Positions 34,464-42,959 of a stretch of 51,345 nt of DNA are shown here, piece after piece. Made by a program: the position numbers and the translations under genes. The DNA comes from an uncultured Desulfobacteraceae bacterium. Lineage in GTDB: Bacteria > Desulfobacterota > Desulfobacteria > Desulfobacterales > Desulfobacteraceae. The stretch spans positions 1 through 51,345 of the forward strand of contig CAJWHT010000015.1 in NCBI GenBank assembly GCA_913041495.1, in the 5' to 3' direction. The number at the start of each line of letters is the position of its first letter. The stretch's first letter is position 1. Under the pieces are notes generated by a model. It ran no database searches, was not told the origin of the DNA, and saw only the letters and a program-made list of their open reading frames with translations.

Positions 34464-37073
34464 TCAAAATCCTTTATTGTCCATTTCTGTCCTGGTTGTC
34501 CGGACCGGTGGGTTTCCTGCATTCACCCAGGTGACCAGCCCCGGTGTCAGGCAAAGGATCTGATCACCCTGCGGAATGACCCGGGCCGTATAACCGAACC
34601 TGCCGGAATCGGCACAGGTAACCCGGCACTGGTAAAGGTATTTATCGTTTTCAACCGACCGGATAAGGGTCATGATTTCAGGGTGCCCTCCCTCAAGACT
34701 GCCGTCCGGTTTCATACGCCCGTGGTAGAGCTGGACCTGCACATCGTCAGGGGTCAGTTCTCCCAGTTCAACAATGACCTGCATCACAAAGGTATCTCCC
34801 ACCCGAAGATCACAAGCCTCCACAAGATCGGGATCACCTAACCGGATGCCCTGCCAGAGACGATCCAGCCTGGATTTTTTCAAGGCAAGCTGTTTTGCCT
34901 TTTCGGCATTGTCGCAGGTCAGGTATTCCAGGCTTCGGATGGCGGGAATGTAAAACCGGTCTGTATATTCCCTGACCATGTGGTCACTGGAATAATGGCT
35001 GATGGTCATTTTCATGGATTCTTTCATCATTTTAATCCATTGGAAAGGCGGATTTCCTCGTTTTCGGTCGTAAAAAGTAGGGATGACTTCATTTTCAAGC
35101 AGGTTGAACAGCGCCCGGGATTCAACATCGTCCTGGTATTCCGGATCGTCGAAATGATCTGAGTTTCCGATGGCCCAGCCCCTGTCTTCCCGGTATCCCT
35201 CGCACCACCAGCCGTCCAGAATGGACAGGTTGAGTCCACCGTTGGCAGCCGCCTTCATGCCGGAAGTACCGCAGGCTTCAAAAGGCCGCCTGGGGGTATT
35301 CAGCCAGACATCTGCGCCCTGCACCATATACCGGGCAATATTGATATCGTAATCCTCGATAAAGACGAACCGATGGCGAACTTCGTAGCGGCGGGCAAAT
35401 TCAACCATCTGTTTTATAAGGGCCTTTCCCTGGTTGTCCGCTGGATGTGCCTTTCCGGCAACAATAAACTGGACCGGCCGCTCATCATCGGTGATCAGCC
35501 GGGTCAGCCGTGATACATCCCGAAGCAGCAGTCCTGCCCTTTTATAGGTGGCGAACCGCCGGGCAAAACAGATGGTCAGGACCTGCGGGTCAAGGACCTC
35601 GGCGATGTCATCCAGGATATGTCTCGGTGCGTTTCGCCGCTCATACTGTGCCAGAAGGGCTTTGCGGCTTTTCCGTATCAGGGTGGAACGACTGTACTCA
35701 TGGGCCTGCCACAGGTCGTTATCATCAATGTCGTCAATCCTGGAAATCATGGGCTCATCGGATTGTCGTCCGGCCCAGTCCGGAGACAGGTACCGCTCCA
35801 GAAGGATATTGATGTGCCGCGACAGATACGAGGTAATGTGAATCCCGTTGGTCACGTGAGTGATGGGAACCTCATTTACATACCGTTTGGGCCACAGGGA
35901 CTGCCACATTTTCCGGGCCACCCGGCCGTGAAGCTGGCTGACCCCGTTGATGTATCCTGAAAAAGCCGCGCCCAGGATAAACATTGAAAAACGCTCTTCT
36001 TTGTCCTTTTCCGGCGTCATCCCCCAAGAGAGCAACTCCTCTTCTAAAATACCAAACCGACCGGCGTAGGGTTTCAGATAATCCAGAATCAATTCCGGAT
36101 CAAATTGGTCATGGCCCGCTGCCACAGGGGTATGGGTGGTGAAGACACTGGTGCGCAAATGAATCTGGACGGCTGTGGAAAAATCCGTGTTGAACCGATC
36201 CATGATCATGACCAGCCGTTCCAGCACGGCAAAGGAACAATGGCCTTCGTTCAGGTGGCAGACCATAGGAAAGATCCCCAGAGCCTTAAGAACTTTCATG
36301 CCGCCGATGCCTAAAAGCACCTCCTGGGCCACCCTTGTTTTGCTGTTGCTGGCGTACAGCCTGGCTGTGATATCCCGTACGTCGGGACTGTTACCGGGTA
36401 GATCCGTATCCAGAAGCAACAGACGGATTCTTCCCACATAAATCTGCCAGGCACATACCCTGACCACACCGTCAGGGCCGAAAATCTCTACCATAAGATC
36501 TTCGCCGTTTTCCAAGGTTACCTTGGTTGCCGGCAGATCAAACAGATCCACCAAAGGATATTTCTCAAGCTGCCACCCGTTCTGGTCCAGGTGCTGCCTG
36601 AAATACCCTTCTCTGAAATGCAGACCGATGGCGATCAAAGGAAGGCCCAGAGTGGAGGCGGCCTTCAGGTGGTCCCCGGCCAAAACCCCTAATCCTCCTG
36701 CAAAAAAGGGCAGGGACTCATGTAAACCGAACTCCATTGAGAAATAGGCAATGGTGCCGGGAGGACTTTCCTTGAAGGCTGAAACCTGAATCGGATCGGT
36801 AAAAATGGTGTCAAACTTATTTTTAACCCGGTCCAGATGGTTTAAAAAACTGTCGTCCGATGAGAGGGCTTCAAACCGGCGCTGTGAAATCCCGGCCAGG
36901 AAGACAATGGGGTTCTTTCCAACCTTGTTCCACAAAGAGGGGTTCATCCGGTGAAATAGGTCAATGGCATCATGATTCCAGCACCACCATAAATTTCTGG
37001 CCAAATCGTTTAAAAAAGACAAGGATTCCGGAACCGCCGGATAGACCTTGTATTCAAACATGCTTTCCATCAT
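34464..37073 (-). CDS. Alpha-glucan phosphorylase, DUF3417 type (second GT35)
   Basis: This 869-residue phosphorylase belongs to a different GT35 subgroup from the one at 28348. The N-terminal DUF3417 region (PESLSFLNDLARNLWWCWNH) and the PLP lysine motif EACGTSGMKAAANGGLNLS near residue 615 define the TIGR02094-like alpha-glucan phosphorylases. It starts immediately after the TAG of the debranching enzyme (TAGATG), with AAGGAAGG as ribosome-binding site inside that gene. Debranching and phosphorolysis are therefore encoded side by side and translationally coupled. The long C-terminal extension includes beta-rich segments after residue 780. Confidence 0.9.
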   Translation of the reverse strand: MMESMFEYKVYPAVPESLSFLNDLARNLWWCWNHDAIDLFHRMNPSLWNKVGKNPIVFLAGISQRRFEALSSDDSFLNHLDRVKNKFDTIFTDPIQVSAFKESPPGTIAYFSMEFGLHESLPFFAGGLGVLAGDHLKAASTLGLPLIAIGLHFREGYFRQHLDQNGWQLEKYPLVDLFDLPATKVTLENGEDLMVEIFGPDGVVRVCAWQIYVGRIRLLLLDTDLPGNSPDVRDITARLYASNSKTRVAQEVLLGIGGMKVLKALGIFPMVCHLNEGHCSFAVLERLVMIMDRFNTDFSTAVQIHLRTSVFTTHTPVAAGHDQFDPELILDYLKPYAGRFGILEEELLSWGMTPEKDKEERFSMFILGAAFSGYINGVSQLHGRVARKMWQSLWPKRYVNEVPITHVTNGIHITSYLSRHINILLERYLSPDWAGRQSDEPMISRIDDIDDNDLWQAHEYSRSTLIRKSRKALLAQYERRNAPRHILDDIAEVLDPQVLTICFARRFATYKRAGLLLRDVSRLTRLITDDERPVQFIVAGKAHPADNQGKALIKQMVEFARRYEVRHRFVFIEDYDINIARYMVQGADVWLNTPRRPFEACGTSGMKAAANGGLNLSILDGWWCEGYREDRGWAIGNSDHFDDPEYQDDVESRALFNLLENEVIPTFYDRKRGNPPFQWIKMMKESMKMTISHYSSDHMVREYTDRFYIPAIRSLEYLTCDNAEKAKQLALKKSRLDRLWQGIRLGDPDLVEACDLRVGDTFVMQVIVELGELTPDDVQVQLYHGRMKPDGSLEGGHPEIMTLIRSVENDKYLYQCRVTCADSGRFGYTARVIPQGDQILCLTPGLVTWVNAGNPPVRTTRTEMDNKGF

Positions 37074-40000
37074 CTAAATGCCTTCCTTTTTCATTCGGGT
37101 AAGCTCATGGGCCACGCGGGCCAGTTCGCTGACACCCCAGGCCTGGGCATCACACCCGCGTGGGGTATGCGGATAGTCGCCGTCAAGAATTTCAGGGACA
37201 TACCCTGCAGAACCGGTGCGCAATAAACCGGCGGCGCTGCCCAGCCAGGCCAGGGCTGCATCAACACCGAGTTTCCCAAAGACCCTGGCCCAGGCTTCAC
37301 AAAAAAGAGGCATCTGCCAGGTCCAGGCAGTGCCGTTGTGGTAGGCGGGTTTTCTTTGGGTATCTTCATCCCCCTGGTATTTCCCGGCATAAGGGGCGTA
37401 GGGATCGTTCAAATTCTTACCGTGATGGACAATGTGCAAAGGCTGGGTGACCGGCCTGTTAGCGAGGCTGCGGATCCCCCCCGGAATCAGAAGCTCCATA
37501 CAGGTTTCAATGGTCGTCTTCATTATTTCCGGGTCATTGACAACCCCCAGTGTGATCAGCAGCAGTTGATTGGGCCGCAGGGCATCATCAGCCGTGGCAG
37601 CAGCGGCACTGGCCGGGTGCCGGCAGTGAAGGCAATCGCTGAAATACCCCTTGCCCTCAAGCCAGAACAGGTCCATAATCCCATGCCGCACCCGGTCTGC
37701 CCGTCTGGTCCAGGTATCTTTTTTCCCCTGGACATCAATCCGTGATAAAAAGGTCAGGGCGTGCCACCACAGGGCCTGTATTTCCACAGGATACCCTTGG
37801 CGGGGAGTGCCGGCCGGAAAATTGGTGTCCATCCATGTAAAATGGGCCGGACTGTACAACAGACAGGTGTCGGGATCGGCTTTCACCCCTGTGGGGGTTC
37901 CCCGGATCATTGCTTCGGCCATCCCTATGAGGACCTGACGGATGGTCCGGCCGTCTGCATCTTTTTCCAGTACGGCCGTTCCGGGATGTTGTTCTGCCAA
38001 TTGTCGGCAGCAGGCAAAAAACCACAGGGGGGCATCCGAGGTTTCGATGTTACCGGCGTCCTTGCCGCAGATCATATTCGGCACAGTCCCACCTGAGGCA
38101 AACCGGCCGAAAAGTTTGACCATCTCAATGGCCTCTTTTGTCCGGCCAAGTGAAATCAAACAGCGGCAGAAAATCAAAGTGTCTCTTCCCCAGTCCAGGA
38201 ACCATGGGAATCCTGCAATAACGGTTTTTTGATTGTCGCGGTTTACCACAAACAGGTCCAGCGCCCGGACAAGAGCCTCGGAAAAAGGAATCGTTGTCTC
38301 AGAAAGCGGTACGATCCTGATCTTTTTTTCCCATCCCGGTTCCGGCAGGGTCTGGTCATGGGTTACACAGGCTTCCAGATGCAGGGTCTGTCCGCCGTTT
38401 AATGACAGGTCAAAATAGCCCGGACTGAACAAGTCGGACTTATCGTCCAGGCCCCGGGTGGTTTCAAGGGGGCGTTCAACCATGTACTGCCACTCAGGCA
38501 TGTGTACGAATCCGGATACATTGGCCGCCACCCGAAGCACACAGGACCGTTCGGATGTAAAAAAGAATCCTTTCTCAAAAGGGATGACCCGGGTGGGCCA
38601 TATACTTTCAGGACCGGTAAAGGCTTTGACTGTCTGATGAAAGCTCCGGTCCTCAATGTCGGCCCTGACAATGATGTTTACCTCCCGGTGATCCTCAAGC
38701 CTGCGGCTGTGATCCTGGGACTGGGAAGGACGGTAAATGCTTAAAACAACCCTGTTTTGTTCTGGATCAATCTGCATGGTCAGATTCAGCAAATAAAACC
38801 GGCCTTCCGAGGTGGGAATCTGGAACTGCCACCTGCAGCTGCGGTCGTAGCTCAGACGGAAGTTCTGCAGGCAGTCCAGACAAAGTTCCCGTGAGTATCC
38901 CTGAAACACCGCCCAGATACGGTACCTGGATAAAAGCATCCAGCGGTCCTCGGGCAGGTCGGGGTTCAGATTGGCACCCAGCAATGCGTCATAGCGGCTT
39001 TCCAGCCGTCCGAAATCGGCAGCGGCCCTCATCATCCCCCCCCTTTTTGTGGAAGCGGTTTGCTTGAGGGTCGGATCACGGAACACCTCGTGCCGCGAGA
39101 ATGTTTGGCGCAACGCCAGGGTTTCAAAGGGAGCCAGATAGCGAATGTGGCCGGTTTCTACCCGGTTTTTTTCAGGATTGAATATCCGAAGCTTTATCAG
39201 ACAATCCTGATGAATCCCTTTCACCGAGCGGGGCATGAAAAACGCCCAGTATGCAGACCCGGCTTCCAGGCTTAAGCTTTCTTTGAATTCCAGGGTGCTT
39301 TTGCCGGGACCCGTATCCGATAGTTCCGCCCGGAAATGGTCCGCACCTTTGACGGCCAGAATAAATCCCGGGGGAACCATGACCCATCGATTCAGGTCCC
39401 TGTGGATATCAAAGACAACAATACGGCGTTCCCGGGATGCAGGATTCAATGCGTTGAAAAAGGAGAGGGGATTTTTATCCAGAGCACTTACGGCTGCCTC
39501 AACGTCCAGACTGCCGAGGTCGGCATACCCTTTTACGGCCGTTATCATGGAAAGCACCAGGGCCTTTTTTTTCTGCAAGACCACTTGTCCGGGAGCGCTG
39601 GCAAGTTTGTCAGCCGATTTTGAAAGCATGTTCAATTCAGCAGCGTGTAAAGTTAAGGCCAGGACCTGTCCGGGGCCAAGTTCCAGAGTATGGATATCGT
39701 CCCGGGTGGTGACCCAGACGAGTTCACCTGTGATCAGGTCAAGCCACGGGGTTCCGGTATCTTCGTCTTTGTCATTGGGCCACCTTGCAACGGCCTTTTC
39801 ACTACAGTTCAAATTAACCAGCACCAGCACCCGGGATTGTTTTCCCGGAGAATACCGGCGCAATACCAGAGCGGCACTTGTTTTTATCTGGATCAGTTTG
39901 AGATGCGCCCCTGCAAAAAATGCGGGATGTTCCCTTAAAATAACAATCAACCGCGTGATAAAATCGACCTGGTTGACCGGGCTGTCCCAGTTCAGACAGG

Positions 40001-41408
40001 CGGCTTCATGAACGTTTATTTTCTCGGTGGCAAACCATTCGACGCCATTGGCAAATCCGAAGCCCCCGCAGACGCTGAACAGGGCACATAGCGCCGTTCT
40101 CATCCGGGCATAGGCATGGGAGGTTTTGGCCAGCCGGTCGTTATCATGGGTTTCCGCATAGTTGATCAGATGGCCGAACTTTTCAGAGATTTCGGCGGCA
40201 AAGGGCAGGTAGCGGCTGATATCCTCCAGCGTGTACTGCTGGAACATTTCAGAGTAGGCCCAGTTAAAGTTGGCCCGGCTCAAAAGGTCCTCCGTGGTGG
40301 GCACGGGTCCCCCCAGACCTTCAAGAAGGAAAAGGGTATCCGGGTATTCGTGCCGGACCTTGGCAATGATATACTCCCAGGCCTTAAGGGGGATCATGTA
40401 TCCGGCATCACACCTGAATCCATCCGCACCGCGGTGGCACCAGAGCAGAAAAATATCGGCCATGTACTGCCATAGATCCGTATGACGGTAATCCAGTTTG
40501 GTGAGATCTGCCCAGACCACCCCCCAGGCCCCGGGTGCTTTTATCCTGCCGCTGTCTTCCCGATCCAGCCATTCAGGATTCGATTCATGGATACTTGCGG
40601 CCCACCCGGTGTGATTGATGGCAATGTCCAGAATCAGATAGCCGCTGTAACCATGGACGGTATCTGCCAATTCCATGAACTGCTCCAATGGCGTTGCTGA
40701 CGGATCAAATACGGCCAGAGCCGGATCAACACCGGTGAAATCAAGGGCGGCATAAGGGCTGCCGAACCTTCCCATCCGGGCGTAAGTCGTGGGGGTGGGG
40801 TGAATGGGGAGCAGGTGGAGCACCCGGCAGCCCATCCTGGCAAAAATGAAATGAACCTGGTCTTTCAGATCCCTGAACTTACCGGATGGGGGGATAATCG
40901 TATACCCCTGGTCATCCAGGGACCGGACCACCTCCCGGATGGAAGGATCTGTTTTGTGGGCGCTTCGGGTCCGCCCAAACTGTCGGACAAAGGCATTGTA
41001 AATGATATTGGCGCAGCAGGTACCGGCAGGCTCAACATTGATGACGGCGTTTCCCCCCTGGGGCCAGACCGGGGAATCGCTGTTGTCCGGCATAAAAAAA
41101 CACTTGGCCTGGAAATGGCCGGTTTCGATCAGGGGCAGGCAGATGGCAAAGGTATTGTCTTCCACAGGGGACATGGGCAGATCGCACCAGGCTTCTCCCA
41201 GCTTGATTTCGTTTTTTTCCACCCGGTTGATGATTTCGTTTCGGGCCACATCCGCTTTCCCCAGGTTCGTTCGCACATACGCCCTGCCGCCGCCGGCTGC
41301 GGATAAGCGAAGGAAAAATCTTACGCAATCGCCCAAATAAAATACCGTTGCCGTTCCCGGAGCCGGAGACTGAACAACGGAGATACTGGTGCCGCTGGAA
41401 CCGGTCAT
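37074..41408 (-). CDS. Fused GH13 / GH133 glycogen debranching enzyme
   Basis: This very large protein (1444 residues from ATG 41408) combines two catalytic parts. The N-terminal half contains a GH13 barrel (about 190-480), with DGFRCDAGYM (nucleophile), LFLLEGLGG (acid/base) and NYAETHDND (third acid), so it should be active. The C-terminal part (about 1030-1440) is an amylo-alpha-1,6-glucosidase GH133 domain, with GFPWFLDWGRDTLIFCR, TWMDTNF and NGTAWTWQMPLF. A beta-rich region lies between. This two-enzyme layout parallels the eukaryotic AGL debranching enzyme (4-alpha-glucanotransferase plus glucosidase). The ATG at 41408 has AAAGG upstream; a TTG at 41444 would add 12 residues. Confidence 0.88.
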   Translation of the reverse strand: MTGSSGTSISVVQSPAPGTATVFYLGDCVRFFLRLSAAGGGRAYVRTNLGKADVARNEIINRVEKNEIKLGEAWCDLPMSPVEDNTFAICLPLIETGHFQAKCFFMPDNSDSPVWPQGGNAVINVEPAGTCCANIIYNAFVRQFGRTRSAHKTDPSIREVVRSLDDQGYTIIPPSGKFRDLKDQVHFIFARMGCRVLHLLPIHPTPTTYARMGRFGSPYAALDFTGVDPALAVFDPSATPLEQFMELADTVHGYSGYLILDIAINHTGWAASIHESNPEWLDREDSGRIKAPGAWGVVWADLTKLDYRHTDLWQYMADIFLLWCHRGADGFRCDAGYMIPLKAWEYIIAKVRHEYPDTLFLLEGLGGPVPTTEDLLSRANFNWAYSEMFQQYTLEDISRYLPFAAEISEKFGHLINYAETHDNDRLAKTSHAYARMRTALCALFSVCGGFGFANGVEWFATEKINVHEAACLNWDSPVNQVDFITRLIVILREHPAFFAGAHLKLIQIKTSAALVLRRYSPGKQSRVLVLVNLNCSEKAVARWPNDKDEDTGTPWLDLITGELVWVTTRDDIHTLELGPGQVLALTLHAAELNMLSKSADKLASAPGQVVLQKKKALVLSMITAVKGYADLGSLDVEAAVSALDKNPLSFFNALNPASRERRIVVFDIHRDLNRWVMVPPGFILAVKGADHFRAELSDTGPGKSTLEFKESLSLEAGSAYWAFFMPRSVKGIHQDCLIKLRIFNPEKNRVETGHIRYLAPFETLALRQTFSRHEVFRDPTLKQTASTKRGGMMRAAADFGRLESRYDALLGANLNPDLPEDRWMLLSRYRIWAVFQGYSRELCLDCLQNFRLSYDRSCRWQFQIPTSEGRFYLLNLTMQIDPEQNRVVLSIYRPSQSQDHSRRLEDHREVNIIVRADIEDRSFHQTVKAFTGPESIWPTRVIPFEKGFFFTSERSCVLRVAANVSGFVHMPEWQYMVERPLETTRGLDDKSDLFSPGYFDLSLNGGQTLHLEACVTHDQTLPEPGWEKKIRIVPLSETTIPFSEALVRALDLFVVNRDNQKTVIAGFPWFLDWGRDTLIFCRCLISLGRTKEAIEMVKLFGRFASGGTVPNMICGKDAGNIETSDAPLWFFACCRQLAEQHPGTAVLEKDADGRTIRQVLIGMAEAMIRGTPTGVKADPDTCLLYSPAHFTWMDTNFPAGTPRQGYPVEIQALWWHALTFLSRIDVQGKKDTWTRRADRVRHGIMDLFWLEGKGYFSDCLHCRHPASAAAATADDALRPNQLLLITLGVVNDPEIMKTTIETCMELLIPGGIRSLANRPVTQPLHIVHHGKNLNDPYAPYAGKYQGDEDTQRKPAYHNGTAWTWQMPLFCEAWARVFGKLGVDAALAWLGSAAGLLRTGSAGYVPEILDGDYPHTPRGCDAQAWGVSELARVAHELTRMKKEGI

Positions 41409-41463
41409 GATGTCAGCCTTTTTGGATTTTGATCCTGATTCCAATTTTGAAATACCTCATCAT

Positions 41464-41493
41464 ATCATACCCTTACCAATAGTAAAGCGGCAA
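41464..41493 (-). promoter_or_regulatory. Candidate promoter of the debranching-glycogen operon
   Basis: On the minus strand, TTGCCG (41493-41488), an 18-base spacer and TATGAT (41469-41464) lie about 55 bases before the ATG at 41408. The -35 match is modest. Confidence 0.35.
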
Positions 41494-41540
41494 ATCGAAC
41501 ACGGTGTATTTATTCCGGTCCATTTGCTTTTGTCCTTTCA

Positions 41541-41563
41541 GCACCGGTTTAAAAAATCGGTGC
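41541..41563. repeat. Ten-base-pair hairpin between operons
   Basis: GCACCGGTTT pairs with AAATCGGTGC (one G-T wobble) around a three-base loop. It sits between the porin-like gene and the debranching gene. It has no T-run after it, so it is a structure of unknown role. Confidence 0.5.
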
Positions 41564-41574
41564 GAAGAACAAAT

Positions 41575-41599
41575 AAAAAGCCCTCTGATCTTTGGATCA
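41575..41599 (-). terminator. Weak intrinsic terminator candidate after the porin operon
   Basis: On the minus strand, TGATC-CAAA-GATCA (41599-41586) is followed by GAGGGC and a run of T. The stem is only five base pairs. With the hairpin at 41541 it may end the cupredoxin-EAL-porin transcript. Confidence 0.35.
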
Positions 41600-41654
41600 T
41601 TCACGAAAAAGGGGAGCGTTCTTTTATTTCCTGCCCCGGCATCGGTCTGCCGGT

Positions 41655-42959
41655 TTATGGTAAATCAAAGAAAAACTGATAGGACACCTGAACACAGGTT
41701 TCGTGTACGTCGCTGTCCCAGCCATAGCGGGCGCGTTCGGGGCGGTCGGATGTAACAGAGAGGTATTCGGTGGTGATCCTGTGGCCTGCGGCCGGATCGA
41801 ATGTCCAGGCGGCAAGCCAGGACCAGCCGCTTTCATCGTTGTTGTCACCTGAAAGGGCGTCCCGGTCATGGGTGGTGAACCGGTCAAAACGCAGGGTGAA
41901 GCGATGGCGGTCCCCGAAGGCACGGGTGAGCAGGGTGTAAAAGGACCAGAAATCAACGTTGACTTCATCGGCCGGTCCCATGGCGGTATCACCGGTCATA
42001 TACTGGGCCAGAAATTCCAGCTCCAGCGGCAGAAACAGGCGGGTACCGATGCTCAGGAACCGGGTGTCCCAGGCGTATTGCTCACCGTCGAATGCGCCGC
42101 CGTCACCGTTGTTTTCATAGTAGAGCAGATGAAGGCTGCCATGGTCCCTGTGATGGATGTTGAGGCCGGTGTAAAACCCCACCCGGTCGTCGATTTCATG
42201 GAAAGGTTCGATCCAGGGCACCTGCCTGTCAAATGTACCGCCCGGGCCTATGGAGTCAAGGGGCGGCAGGGGCATGCGGTCAAACAGGCCGGCTTTGCGG
42301 TCGTGCAAGCTCCACCCCTGCCAGGCCAGGTAGGTGCCTGCCGGATCATTGGCCATGAAGGCCGCCCCCAGAAGCGCCACATCCCAGTCATCCAGGTTCC
42401 AGTGCGCAGGTCCCAGGTTTTCTCCGGGGGTTTGCAGGGTAAGTTCCGCCCCTATGGTTCGCACCTCCTGGCCGATCCAGGAGTTGATGGCCGAGGGGGT
42501 TATGGCATAGGTGCTGGTCCAGGCCCTACCGTGGTTTTCAAGGGAAACCTGTGGAAAAAAAGCGCCCAGCCGGGATTTGATCCGCAGCCCCTTGGGATTG
42601 GGCAGGGATTTGTAGGCCAGGAAGGCTTCGGTGACGTCCACCGGGGTCTTGTCCTTTTCAGGATCGTATTTCAGGACCAGATTTCCGGTCCAGGCCCAGC
42701 CGAACCGCGCCCGGGCTTCCAGGGCTATTTCCGCCAGGTCCGGGCTGGTATCGCTGTCCGGGGATGCGGGATCATGGCCGTATCGGGTCTTGCCCATGCC
42801 GGCAGTAAGCCAGGTCCGGGTGGAGTCATACCGGGTGAAGCGGGCGTCCATGAGGCCGTGGAGGGTGATATCCTTTCCGGGGTCAAAGGCCGGGGACGGG
42901 GTGGGCCAAATCATGACAGGCAAAAGACAGATGAAAAAAGCGAACCACTTGCGCTTCAT
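41655..42959 (-). CDS. Porin-like outer-membrane beta-barrel protein
   Basis: This protein of 434 residues has a signal peptide (MKRKWFAFFICLLPVMIWP, cleaved near SPAFD). The mature protein is rich in amphipathic strands with many Asp, Gly, Trp and Tyr residues, for example ARFGWAWTGNLVLKYD and RFTLRFDRFTTHDRD. It ends in VQVSYQFFFDLP, with the terminal aromatic strand two residues short of the end. No named family is recognised. Its start overlaps the stop of the EAL gene (ATGA), so it belongs to that operon. A selective channel for a metal complex or small anion is a guess from the cupredoxin neighbour. Confidence 0.7.
   Translation of the reverse strand: MKRKWFAFFICLLPVMIWPTPSPAFDPGKDITLHGLMDARFTRYDSTRTWLTAGMGKTRYGHDPASPDSDTSPDLAEIALEARARFGWAWTGNLVLKYDPEKDKTPVDVTEAFLAYKSLPNPKGLRIKSRLGAFFPQVSLENHGRAWTSTYAITPSAINSWIGQEVRTIGAELTLQTPGENLGPAHWNLDDWDVALLGAAFMANDPAGTYLAWQGWSLHDRKAGLFDRMPLPPLDSIGPGGTFDRQVPWIEPFHEIDDRVGFYTGLNIHHRDHGSLHLLYYENNGDGGAFDGEQYAWDTRFLSIGTRLFLPLELEFLAQYMTGDTAMGPADEVNVDFWSFYTLLTRAFGDRHRFTLRFDRFTTHDRDALSGDNNDESGWSWLAAWTFDPAAGHRITTEYLSVTSDRPERARYGWDSDVHETCVQVSYQFFFDLP

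Noticed and set aside
34334-34522. 62-codon minus-strand frame between glgA and the second phosphorylase
   Set aside because: It overlaps the end of the phosphorylase in another frame, has no recognisable start signal and no domain.
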